A stretch of DNA of 64,000 nt from Siphonodentalium dalli (lineage: Eukaryota > Mollusca > Scaphopoda > Gadilida > Siphonodentaliidae): positions 186,106,209 to 186,170,208 of the forward strand of contig CP136064.1 of assembly GCA_032622095.1 (NCBI GenBank). Reading direction: 5' to 3'. Both the position numbers and the translations under genes were made by a program. Positions 47,690 to 57,138 of the stretch are shown here, piece after piece; positions within the stretch are counted from its first letter, which is position 1; each line of letters opens with the position of its first letter. The notes beneath the pieces were generated by a model that worked only from the letters and a program-made list of their open reading frames with translations, ran no database searches and was not told the origin of the DNA.

Positions 47690-48331
47690 GACTCATTCGT
47701 TATCTCATTTTCAAATTGAGCAGTGTCCATAATTAATGGGGAGGTCAAGTGACCAATTTTGAATAGGGATTTCCATGCAAAGCTGCGGAACAATTGTTAC
47801 AGAGTTGCACATATTTCTGAGTGTGACTTGGTATGGTATTGGAAACAACAGGTATATGTCTGTCGAGTCCGCTCGGAACTTGTCAAGTGACCAATTTTTA
47901 ATGGGGATTTCCATGCAAATCTCAGGAGCAAAAGTTATGTATGAAGCAGTTGTTCTGGAATCAAAGCAGGCATATCATTGAACAGTCATAACATTTAACT
48001 GGCAGATGCGCTAGTTAAATAATAAAATTTGGCAATAAATACATTTTTGAGAATTCTTTTCTGTAATTACCATCACATGATCTACATTTGAAAAATCAAT
48101 ATAAAATTCAAATATAAGTACACCAACATTATATAATGGAACAAATTCCAAGCTGACCCGCCAGAAAACTAACTGCTGTTTCCAATACCACATCAAGTCA
48201 CACTCAGAAGTATGTACAACTCTAACAGTCTAACTATTGCTTCGCAGATTTGCATGGAAATCCCCATTCAAAATGGATCACTTGACCTCCCCTTAATTCA
48301 GTATGCATAAAATTGGATACTTACCAGTGGT

Positions 48332-48882
48332 TTACGTAAGCTTCGAAAATCCTGACGGGACATCTCTCGGTAGAATCTGCCCTTTCATAGGCATCACAGG
48401 TTTTCCTTGTAATTTCCCTATGTTCCCATGATCCTCGGATTCGAATTCTATAACGTTGGCCCTCTTTGGCGTTGTTCCGATTCCCGCTGCTGCACGTTCC
48501 TTCATCGTGACACCAAGAGTGTCTTGTAGTTGTTTAAAGTAGGTGTCTGTTAGCAGTTTATAGTCCTTTCCTTTGACGGCCATGTGACTTTGGATGGACA
48601 TAAAACTTTCATATAAACAATTGCCGGGGAACTCTGAACCGTCCTCCTTTTGTACCTCGCAAACGAAGCGAGCGAGCGAGTAGGACAGCTCACCCATAGA
48701 CATCTCCAGAAGAACAGGACGAATAATACTAAGTTGGTCACCAGAATTTTTGGCAAGCACATTGCGGTTTTCCCGCCATTGTTCAAATAAGTTGATCGCC
48801 CATCTCTGTTTGCTTAGTGTGCTTTTGGACAATCGTTTTGTACCGGCGCTCGTGATCATTAACGCCACCGGTGTACTCTGTC
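48332..48882 (-). CDS. Crypton-type recombinase, N-terminal domain exon
   Basis: From a probable acceptor (TTTTCAAG at 48883-48890, or CAG at 48878-48880) the frame gives about 180 residues. They include KQRWAINLFEQWRENRN, LSYSLARFVCEVQKEDGSEF, PGNCLYESFMSIQSHM, QLQDTLGVTMKERAAAG and IGTTPKRAN. This is the helical N-terminal domain shared by Crypton recombinases and their derivatives (QRICH1, ZMYM2-4, KIAA1958), which precedes the catalytic domain. The family pattern fades after EFESEDHGNIGKL and the frame stops at 48332, near a GTAAAC that could be a donor. The open frame extends upstream into helitron satellite, but those residues are not part of the gene. It could be a live transposon, a domesticated gene or a remnant. 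The catalytic box II lies 3.8 kb downstream on the same strand. Confidence 0.7.
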
Positions 48883-49079
48883 CTTGAAAATATAATAACC
48901 ACTGGTCCAATGGGGGGTTATGGGGGATTAGGTCGATGTAAAAGTAAAAATGGGTCGCTTTAAAAGCTGTAGTCTTACCCCGAATGCTCAATAAAATAGT
49001 CCGACACAGATTAGCACATGTGCTGATATTGATAATAACTACACCGTTTGGAAAGCATGCGACCGTGTGGTAATCAAAG
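48883..49079. other. Probable intron sequence
   Basis: Lies between the helitron-like array and the recombinase exon. It contains the pyrimidine-poor acceptor region on the minus strand and no family match. Confidence 0.4.
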
Positions 49080-49647
49080 ATGGATTTCGACGAAATTTGA
49101 TACTTAGGGGTACTTTTGTCCGGGGAGTGTTTTGGACGGGTCAAATCGTGACCCCGACCTGACCTTGACCTTTAAAACAGTCAATTCAAAGTCAAATCGG
49201 GTAAAGCGGACGGATTTCGACGAAATTTGATACCTAGGGTTATTTTTGTCCGGAAAGTGTTTTGGACGGGTCAAATGGTGACCCGACCTGACCTTGACCT
49301 TCAAAATGGTCAATTCAAGGTCAAATCGGGTAAAACGGACGGATTTCGACGAAATTTTATACCTAGGGTTACCTTTGTCCGGGGAGTGTTTTGGACGGGT
49401 AAAATCGTGACCCCCACCTGACCTTGACCTTCAAAATTGTCAATTCAAGGTCAAATCGGGTAAAACGGACGGATTTCGACGAAATTTGATACCTAGGGAT
49501 ACTTTTCTCCGGGGAGTGTTTTGGACGGGTCAAATCATGACCCCGACCTGACCTTGACTTTCAAAATAGTCAATTCAAGGTCAAATCGCGCCTTTCGCTG
49601 GAAAGGAGATGGGAAATAGCCTGGACGATGTCGGGCCCACCAGCTAG
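49080..49647 (+). mobile_element. Helitron-like satellite copy with CTAG end
   Basis: Four to five units of about 121 bp contain GGATTTCGACGAAATTTGAT, GTGTTTTGGACGGGTCAAAT, CCTGACCTTGACCTTC and TCAATTCAAGGTCAAATCG. The copy ends with the hairpin GCCTGGACGATGTCGGGC and then CTAG before T, the helitron 3' structure. No TC-type 5' end was found, so it is 5'-truncated or joined to other sequence. It lies in the probable intron upstream of the recombinase exon. Confidence 0.65.
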
Positions 49648-49955
49648 TGTAATAAAAAGCGAGACAGCTTAATTGGAGAATGTAATGTATAACACGAGAA
49701 ACGGGAAAACTTGATATGTGGAAGTATCCAAATTTCCCACATGGAATTTGAAAGCTCGTTATACTTCAATGTTTTAACATTGAAGGATATTGTAATTCTT
49801 CTGGCTTTTATTCTTCTTTTTATTATTATTATTCCGATAACATGCTTATATCTCAGGAACGACTGGACCGATTCACCTGCTGTTTTCGGCTTCAGTATAT
49901 AACTTTGGAATATCTGGTAAAATAGCCTATTGAGAATTTCGTCCGACCTTGACCT
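49648..49955. other. Spacer, no gene recognised
   Basis: AT-rich; a TTATTATTATTATTCC microsatellite is present near 49820. Confidence 0.45.
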
Positions 49956-49961
49956 TCGGAG

Positions 49962-50940
49962 TTATCGCCATTTTCTTGATTTTTGGGTTTTTTTTCGCGC
50001 CACTAAAACGACTTGCAAAATCTAGGTTTGAGTTCTTATATCGTCAAAACGGCTTTGCCAATTTATTTGAATTTTCGGACCTCCATAGCCATTGAGCATA
50101 GGCAGTCGAGGAACTAACAGGAAATTTTGTATGACCTTGACCTTAGGAAACAACGCTCTTTATATGTTTTATTGTTGTTAGCGTATCTCCTCCAAAACGG
50201 CTTGAGATACGGAATCCAGAAGGGCTTGAGATATTGTGTTGGGATTTTTTGCATTATGTGCATCAACGTCTGCGTTCTATAATGATATATACAGTTTACG
50301 GATTTCTCTTCCGGTTTGGGAGCACGGGCGTGTGGGTATGCATCTCAAAACTATTTTGGCGCAGATTTTGATGAAATTTGGTGGATATAATCTTTAGTTG
50401 CCGCTGATCACTATTCCGCTCGAATTTGTTTAATCGGACTTAATCTTCTGGGGTTATGGCTGCTTTAAAACCTGATTTTTTGGGGTTTTCGCACCACCAG
50501 AATGACTTGCAAAATGTAAAATCGAGGTTTATTTCTTATATCGTCGAAACGGCTTGGCCAATTGATTTGTATTTTTGTACCCGCATAGCCATTGAGCATA
50601 TACGCAGTCGATGCACTGATAGGGAATTTCGTCTGTCTTTGACCTTAGAAAAGAACGCTCTTCATATGTTTTATTATTGTTAACGTATCTTCTCCGAAAC
50701 GGCTTGAGATATCGAGTTCGGACTTTTTTCATTATTTGCATCTGTATGTGTGTTATAAAATACGCTCTTTATATGGAATCCAGAACGGCTTGAGATATTG
50801 AGTTGGGACTTTTTGCATTATGTGCATCAAACTCTGCGTTCCATAATGATATATATATATATAGGTTACGGATTTCACTTCCGATTTGGGAGAACTGGCG
50901 TGTGGGTATGTATCTCAATATGTTTTTGGTGTATATTTTG
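49962..50940 (+). repeat. Tandem duplication, two units of about 490 bp
   Basis: Units start near 49962 and 50453. Shared parts include GACTTGCAAAAT, CATAGCCATTGAGCATA, TATGTTTTATT and ACGGCTTGAGATA. Within and after the second unit the GTTACGGATTTC...TTCCG...GTGTGGGTATG segment repeats. Variants of AACGCTCTTTAT occur in each unit. Confidence 0.7.
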
Positions 50941-51232
50941 ATGAAATTTGGTTGGCAGAATCTGTGGTTGCCGATTATTACTATGATCTATAGTATCACC
51001 ATACTCATATGTCTCTGCTGACAACATACGCTTTATCAGATGACACAATTTTCCGTCATTGGCGAACATTGAAGTATCGAAATTGCCGTGCAATTTCAGT
51101 TTCATTCTAGTTTATATTATAATTATATTATAATTTATATTTATGGCTAATAATATGATCTTGGTGGCGTTATCATTTCTGACTATGGTTTTCTTGTTTC
51201 ATCTGACACCGGCTGTCTGAATCGTTGGGGTT
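50941..51232. other. Spacer, no gene recognised
   Basis: AT-rich. A segment near 51140-51200 (AATATGATCT...GGCG...ACTATGGTTTTCTTG) resembles 41130-41175. No gene. Confidence 0.45.
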
Positions 51233-51382
51233 TTAATATAGCACATGGTTTGCTTTCCTGTACATGTGTAGTACCCGCAACAGACTGTAGAGGCATGGAT
51301 GGCGGGTTTCCACTGGTTGTTGTGTGGCTGATTCTGCGGCTTCCAACGCTTTAATTAATTCTTGGTCGATGCTGTTATTTGG
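51233..51382 (-). CDS. N-terminal coding exon, 3' part after insertion
   Basis: Continues the frame of 53869-53994 across the fold-back element. After the duplicated ProAsnAsn codons it reads SIDQELIKALEAAESATQQ and then PVETRHPC, staying open to a TAA at 51233. Where the exon really ends is not clear; candidate donors are weak (for example GTACTA after CGG near 51275). The acidic, helical character and the position 2.4 kb upstream of the recombinase N-terminal domain on the same strand suggest that it is the beginning of that gene. No family match was recognised in this part itself. Confidence 0.45.
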   Translation of the reverse strand, partial: PNNSIDQELIKALEAAESATQQPVETRHPCLYSLLRVLHMYRKANHVLY

Positions 51383-53868
51383 GGGTGTGTCTTTTTACCG
51401 GATTCCGGATCCCGGATTTCGACCCGGATTTAGGTGTCTTTTTACCGGATTTCGATTCGGATTCGGGTATGAATTTCATGCTTGTTTTATCACACATTTA
51501 ACCCATTAACAGCCGTTTCTGACACGCGGAAACTGGTTAGGAGGTGAGATTAAACCAGTATAGGGTTGTCGTGCTCATTCAACCCGATTAATCGTATTTA
51601 AAGGTACATATCGTGCCCGGATCAGCATACTTCTTATTTTTTCATATAGACACGGAGGTTGGATTGATTTTACGTGATCATGATGGCATTTAAGGGAACA
51701 CACCATGTCCGGATCCGAATTAATTATCTCGTAATTATTGATCATATTTAAAGGTAGATATCATGTCCGGATCCGGTTTTTTTCTATCGCTTTTTTTCCA
51801 TATAAATTATCGTCTTTTTGATATATTAAATGTCACGTGGAACAAAGTTATAAGTTGATTTTGAGACGTTATACTAGGCTGTTGGATTGATTTCACGGAA
51901 TGATTATCGCATTTAAAGGTATACACACCATGTGCGGAACCGAATTAATTTCCACGTATTTACTGATAATATTTAAAGGTACAGATTATGCCCGGATCCG
52001 GATTTTTCTTCTTATAAAGTAATGCTTATTTAATACAATAAATGTAAACTGAGTCGCGTGGAACTAGGTTATAGATGTTGATGTTTAGATCAGATCATTC
52101 CCGGATTCGGATACGAATAGTTCTTTTCTATTTCATATAAATAGTCAAGTATTTAATACATTAAATGGCAGATGAACCACGCGGAACTCAGTTTATTTGG
52201 AATCGGTGAACATGGCGCTTGGATTGATTTCACGCGAGAATGAGCCCATTTAAAGACAAACTTTATGCCCGGATCTGGATCCGGATTTTATGTGTCTTTT
52301 TCTAATTTCGACCCGAACCCTGATCTCAATTTTATGTTTATTATAACCCATGTTTAACACATTAAAAGACATTTCAGACCCAGAAAACATGACACAGGTT
52401 GCGTTTAACAGTAATATCATTGGGATTGAAATAAATTGACTTGCTTTTGTGAAGATTTTTTGTTCTCCAGCCCACAAAAAAACCTGGTGCAGTTTAAATG
52501 GTTTATTGTTTTAGTTCGATTATAAACGATTATATTTGTGATACTAGTTATATTTAAGCCGGTTTAAGTGAGATAGATGTACGACTTGTATTAACGTTTT
52601 ATGTCACGACGCCCGAATCGCTTAATACAAGTCGTACATCTATCTCACTTAAACCGGCTTAAATATCGAATTTACAATAGTAATACTACTAGTATCACAA
52701 ATATAATAGTTTATAATCGAACTAAACCAATGAACCATTTAAACTGCACCAGGTTTTTTTGTGGGCTGGAGAACAAAAAATCTTCACAAAAGCAAGTAAA
52801 TTTATTTCAATCCCAATGATATTACTGTTAAACGCAACCTGTGCCATGTTTTCGCGGGTCTGAAATGTCTTTTAATGTGTTAAACATGGGTTATAATAAA
52901 CATAAAATTGAGATCAGGGTTCGGGTCGAAATTAGAAAAAGACACATAAAATCCGGATCCAGATCCGGGCATAAAGTTTGTCTGTAAATGGGCTCATTCT
53001 CGCGTGAAATCAATCCAAGCGCCATGTTCAACGTTTCCAAATAAACTGAGTTCCGCGTGGCTCAGCTGCCATTTAATGTATTAAATACTTGACTATTTAT
53101 ATGAAATAGAAAAGAACTATTCGTATTCGAATCCGGGAATGATCTGATCTAAACATCAACATCTATAACCTAGTTCCACGCGACTCAGTTTACATTTATT
53201 GTATTAAATAAGCATTACTTTATAAGAAGAAAAATCCGGATCCGGGCATAATCTGTACCTTTAAATATTATCAGTAAATACGTGGAAATTAATTAATTCG
53301 GTTCCGCACATGGTGTGTACCTTTAAATGCGATAATCATTCCGTGAAATCAATCCAACAGCCTAGTATAACGTCTCAAAATCAACTTATAACTTTGTTCC
53401 ACGTGACATTTAATATATCAAAAAGACGATAATTTATATGGAAAAAAAGAGAGCGAAAAAAACCGGATCCGGACATGATATCTACCTTTAAATATGATCA
53501 ATAATTACGAGATAATTAATTCGGATCCGGACATGGTGTGTTCCCTTAAATGCCATCATGATCACGTAAAATCAATCCAACCGCCGTGTCTATATGAAAA
53601 ATAAGAAGTATGCTGATCCGGGCACGATATGTACCTTTAAATACGATTAATCGGGTTGAATGAGCACGACAGCCCTATATTGGTTTAATCTCACCTCCTA
53701 ACCAGTTTCCGCGTGTCAGAAACGGATTTTAATGGGTTAAATGTGTGATAAAACAAGCATGAAATTCATACAAGAATCCGGGTCGAAATCCGGTAAAAAG
53801 ACACCTAAATCCGGGTCGAAATCCGGGATCCGGAATCCGGAATCCGGTAAAAAGACACACCCCTACCC
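51383..53868. mobile_element. 2.5 kb fold-back transposon with 1.2 kb arms
   Basis: The left arm (51383-52594) is the near-complete reverse complement of the right arm (52622-53868), leaving a 27 base turn. GTTATTTGG is present directly outside both ends (51374-51382 and 53869-53877). The ends read GGGTGTGTCTTTTTACCGG at the left and, in complement, GGGTAGGGGTGTGTC at the right. An alternative reading, TAGGGGTG ends with an imperfect 8 bp duplication, would fit hAT elements. No transposase is encoded. Both arms repeat an ATTTAAAGGTA ... CCGGATCCGG unit about seven times. The element interrupts an open coding exon on the minus strand. Confidence 0.85.
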
Positions 53869-53994
53869 GTTATTTGGTCCGTAGTCCTCTTCGAGCGCCA
53901 ACATCACGTCGTGTAGCAACTCCTGTGTAGTAATGGCAGAGGACGCCGAACTCAATCCGTCTCCATTGTCCTCCATATACCGCGATTGGGTCAT
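53869..53994 (-). CDS. N-terminal coding exon, 5' part before insertion
   Basis: An ATG at 53992-53994 opens a frame of 42 codons (MTQSRYMEDNGDGL, then LSSASSAITTQELLHDVML and EEDYGPNN) that reaches exactly the target duplication. An in-frame TAA lies five codons upstream, so this ATG is a credible start. GC content is higher than in the surroundings. The frame is continuous with 51233-51382 if the 2.5 kb element and one copy of the duplication are left out. As it stands, translation would enter the element and stop at a TAG within a few codons. Function unknown; probably the N-terminus of the Crypton-type protein. Confidence 0.5.
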
Positions 53995-54279
53995 AGTCGA
54001 TTTAAATTAATCTTCGGACTCCATAGTCAAACAGACCAAACTTCAAATAATATGAAAAATCAATTGACAGCTCCGCGGGTTCGACATTAAAGCGCCCGTG
54101 CGTAACTTTGATTTGGATATTCACAATAATAGCTATGATGTTGGTGGGTTCTGCTGATTTAGATATGATATTAAGAAAATGTACCGTCATTGTTTCTATA
54201 TTTATTTGTCATGTTCCCGATGTAAACTGATGGGCTGTTCTGAGTTATTTGAGAAAAAGCTAGTGTATGTATGGCATAT
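53995..54279. other. 5' flank of the coding exon
   Basis: May hold the promoter or 5' untranslated region of the minus-strand gene; no clear TATA or initiator was recognised. Confidence 0.35.
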
Positions 54280-54604
54280 TTAAAGGAATACTGCATGTAT
54301 ACTAGATCGGGCCATTTATATGACCATCTCCTTTTATACTCAACAGAATATATGCAACAAATGAATGAATTTGAGCCACGACATTAGTACAAAATACACT
54401 CATGTGATCTACGAAAGATACCAAACAACATGGTAATTATAATGAAAATGAATTAATGACTGGAGTCATTATAATTAAAACACGATTGTATTTTGCACTA
54501 ATCCATGGTTCAAATTCATTCATTTGTTGCATATATTCTGTTGAGTATAAAAGGAGATGATCCCATAAATGTCCGGATTCAGTGTACATTATTTACCCCT
54601 TCAA
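54280..54604. mobile_element. TTAA-ended MITE, full copy 2
   Basis: Inverted arms contain CATCTCCTTTTATACTCAAC and its complement and ATGCAACAAATGAATGAATT and its complement, as at 39013-39343. The outer TTAA is intact at the left and altered at the right. Confidence 0.6.
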
Positions 54605-55264
54605 GAACATATATATATTTTTTTTTAAATGCTTTAATTTATATGAATGCGATTTTTTGTTGCAAAACAATGGAAATAGCATTTCGATTATGGTCGGTTT
54701 GCAAACACCATCACAGCCATGTTAAAAATACATGAAACAATATATATTCTTGAATATTTTATGGAGATAATGACGTTTTCTCAATTCGTTGAGAATAGCC
54801 AAAGGCCGCGGAAATTAGAACTGCATGGAGGATATATAAGAACGGTACATTATCTTAACAACACCCGTTTTTGCCACTCAATCATAGCACGTAAGTAGGA
54901 CCAACCAACATCATAGCAAATTAGCAGGACTATTCAACTATAGTGGGTGATTAGTCTGAGACACGAGTCTGATGTCTATGCCTTGTGTACGTTGGCACAC
55001 GCGGTTAGTGATTTATAAACAGGGAAACTGACACACAATATATCATTTACTTGAACTAACTTCCAAGCCCAGAAAAAGACAACCATCAAATCGAAATAAC
55101 AACAGCTTTGTTTACGTGAATATGTAACAATTTCATACAATCTCAACGGCTCGGCCATTTCCGCTTTCACACAGCTGTTTCCATGGAAATTCTCCAATAA
55201 ATAGACACCAATCACACCATATAACTTTAATCGTGCAATTTTAAGTTTGGACCTTCATCGACAG
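54605..55264. other. Intergenic, no gene recognised
   Basis: 54880-54960 (CCAACATCATAGCAAATTAG and neighbours) resembles part of block B near 6355-6385. No gene. Confidence 0.45.
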
Positions 55265-55433
55265 TGAATTACACCACTTAGGAACAATAAATAACTAAGA
55301 AATATATTCCCAGCGTTACTTTTTGAACTTTATAAGGTTCCCTGTCAAAACTTCAAAAAGTTCCCAGGTAATGTATTGGTGGAATGTGATTTCAACGGAC
55401 GTTAGCCAGAGAAGAGATTGTTGGCATGATCTA
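55265..55433. mobile_element. TAGATCATGCC family, half copy
   Basis: Right arm only: ACTTTATAAGGTTCCCTGTC, then AAAAGTTCCCAGGT, GTTAGCCAGAGAAG and terminal GGCATGATCTA. Confidence 0.6.
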
Positions 55434-55813
55434 TATGAGCGTCCATGCATTAGTTTTCAAAAGTAGAAGTTAATAAACAGCGCTCTAAATTCTGGTCGTT
55501 TTTTGTACTGGTTTTCAACGTGGAACTGATGGCAACATTTGTGGAATTTCTCAATACATGTGCCATGCATTTTAAAAATGATGGTGCTTGTAAATATACA
55601 TGTATTTCCTCTTTTCTTTTGTGTTAAACTGAAAATTATATCAGGAAAGCTTGATCAATTTGGTGCCAAACCACTGCTAATCTGAAGCCGATTACATGCA
55701 TTTACGGAACGTGTTATTTAAGAAATTATAATTACATCTTATTGCAATGTAGATGGATAACGTATATAGTTTCCTCTACGTGGGTGATTGGTCTGTGTTA
55801 ATATGATACATAT
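55434..55813. other. Spacer, no gene recognised
   Basis: No feature assigned. Confidence 0.45.
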
Positions 55814-56275
55814 TAGATCATGCCACGAATCTCTACTCTGGCTGACGCTCGCATAGAGGTAATAAAACCTGGGCACTTTTTGAAGTTTTTACAGGAAACT
55901 TTAAAAAGACGAAAACTAACGCGGGAAATATATACCTTAGTTACTACCTGTACCGTATAATAATAGGCGAAGGTCCTACCTTAAAAGTACACGATTTAAG
56001 TGACTTTGTGAGCGATTTTGCGCTTACAATTTCATGTATACACATAATTTCTACTGGTTAATTAATTAATTCAATGTTTATTGGAATATATAGGCTCACA
56101 AAATCACAGAAAAGCATGCCACACCAGGCTGCAACCACCCCCTAATGTGAAGTAGATTATTGTGGAACAAGTATTAACAGAGAAATATATCCCCTACCTT
56201 GTTTGTTCAATGTTATAAAGTTGATCAAAACATCAAAAAGTTTCCAGGTTTTGTACTGGTGGAATATCCAGATAA
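55814..56275. mobile_element. TAGATCATGCC family, copy at 55.8 kb
   Basis: Starts TAGATCATGCCACGAATC with CTACTCTGGCTGACGC following. The right arm has CCAGGTTTTGTACTGGTGGA but lacks the outer TAGATC end. Its right half is shared with block A (3565-3785). Confidence 0.6.
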
Positions 56276-57125
56276 ATATATGCTGGGATATGCTAATTAA
56301 ACTTGACCTTTCTCTTCTCGCAGGCAGGACAGGAAGAACAGACTCTGACAGATGAGCAAATAGCTGGTTAGTATTATATGTATGATATATCTCCGAAACA
56401 CAATATTTTTCAAATATTAGCCAATACGTATAACTTGTAACGTACATATGTTGTCATTGCCAACGTAGGTCTCCTGACTTACGTGGCCATTTCGCCTACA
56501 CGTACACGGTCAAAGCGTTTGGAAGTTTTGTACCAAAACGTGAAGCATATACGAAACTTTTAGCGAAGAGGACCAATCCAGTCTAGTCGTCTTATAACCT
56601 AATCAGCGATTGGCCTACCCATAAATTTTTTAATTTGATTGAAGCCGATTAAGCGTGTTAACTATTATTTACTGTAGGTTTGGCGCCGTAAAATATCTGA
56701 CTTTTCGCGTGCACATGCGCATTTTCATAGCAACACCATAGTAACACACGTTACAGGTTACATGTACATATACGTGTGACTGAACAACGCTGATAGGCAG
56801 GTTCCCGTTCAAAAGTGTTTTTTTTTTTGCCAAAAAACTTCAGTAATTTCGTGGTTCCATTTCAGTCAGTCACTTAGAGTTCGCGTCCGATAAATAGTTG
56901 CATTTGGAACGCCGATACATGTAGTTGAGTCATGACAAACGTATTGTGTACGATCAGACATATGCGATATAATGCATGAATTGAAATATCTGGCATGTCA
57001 GGATAGATTGAATTAATGATCGTTATTGGTATATTTGCTTGACGAAAAAGATCTGGTTTATATGTTTGGGGACGGGACGATGATCTGCCATGGCATGTGA
57101 TTAACATTATATAGTAAATACGCGC
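56040..57125 (-). repeat. Duplicated block A', first part
   Basis: Reverse complement of about 2450-3785, lacking the 252 bp insertion present there. The LINE interrupts the block after 57125. Confidence 0.8.
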
Positions 57126-57138
57126 CTGTTCGGGTTAC
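57126..57138. repeat. LINE target-site duplication, left copy
   Basis: CTGTTCGGGTTAC, identical to 59200-59212. The paralogous block A has a single equivalent (GTAACCCGACCAT at 2444-2456). Confidence 0.9.

Larger units (their letters stand above)
45781..48300. repeat. Cluster of a repeat in both orientations
   Basis: A unit containing GAGATTTGCATGGAAAT, then CCCATTCAAAATTGGTCACT and TGACCTCCCC recurs near 45825, 46257, 47100 and 48246, with inverted copies near 45905, 47740 and 47890. A linked module has TATTGGAAACAACAGG and GGTCAAGTGTTGTA-type text. Two further MITEs (46506-47028 and 47300-47689) are embedded. No coding sequence was recognised in the cluster. Confidence 0.6.

Noticed and set aside
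48883-49144. Upstream 89 residues of the 270-residue recombinase frame
   Set aside because: They cover satellite and intron-like sequence and precede a likely acceptor; not part of the protein family.
50160-50772. GACCTTGACCTTAGG and CTCTTTATATG segments as a hormone-response promoter
   Set aside because: They belong to a tandem duplicated repeat with no start codon nearby.
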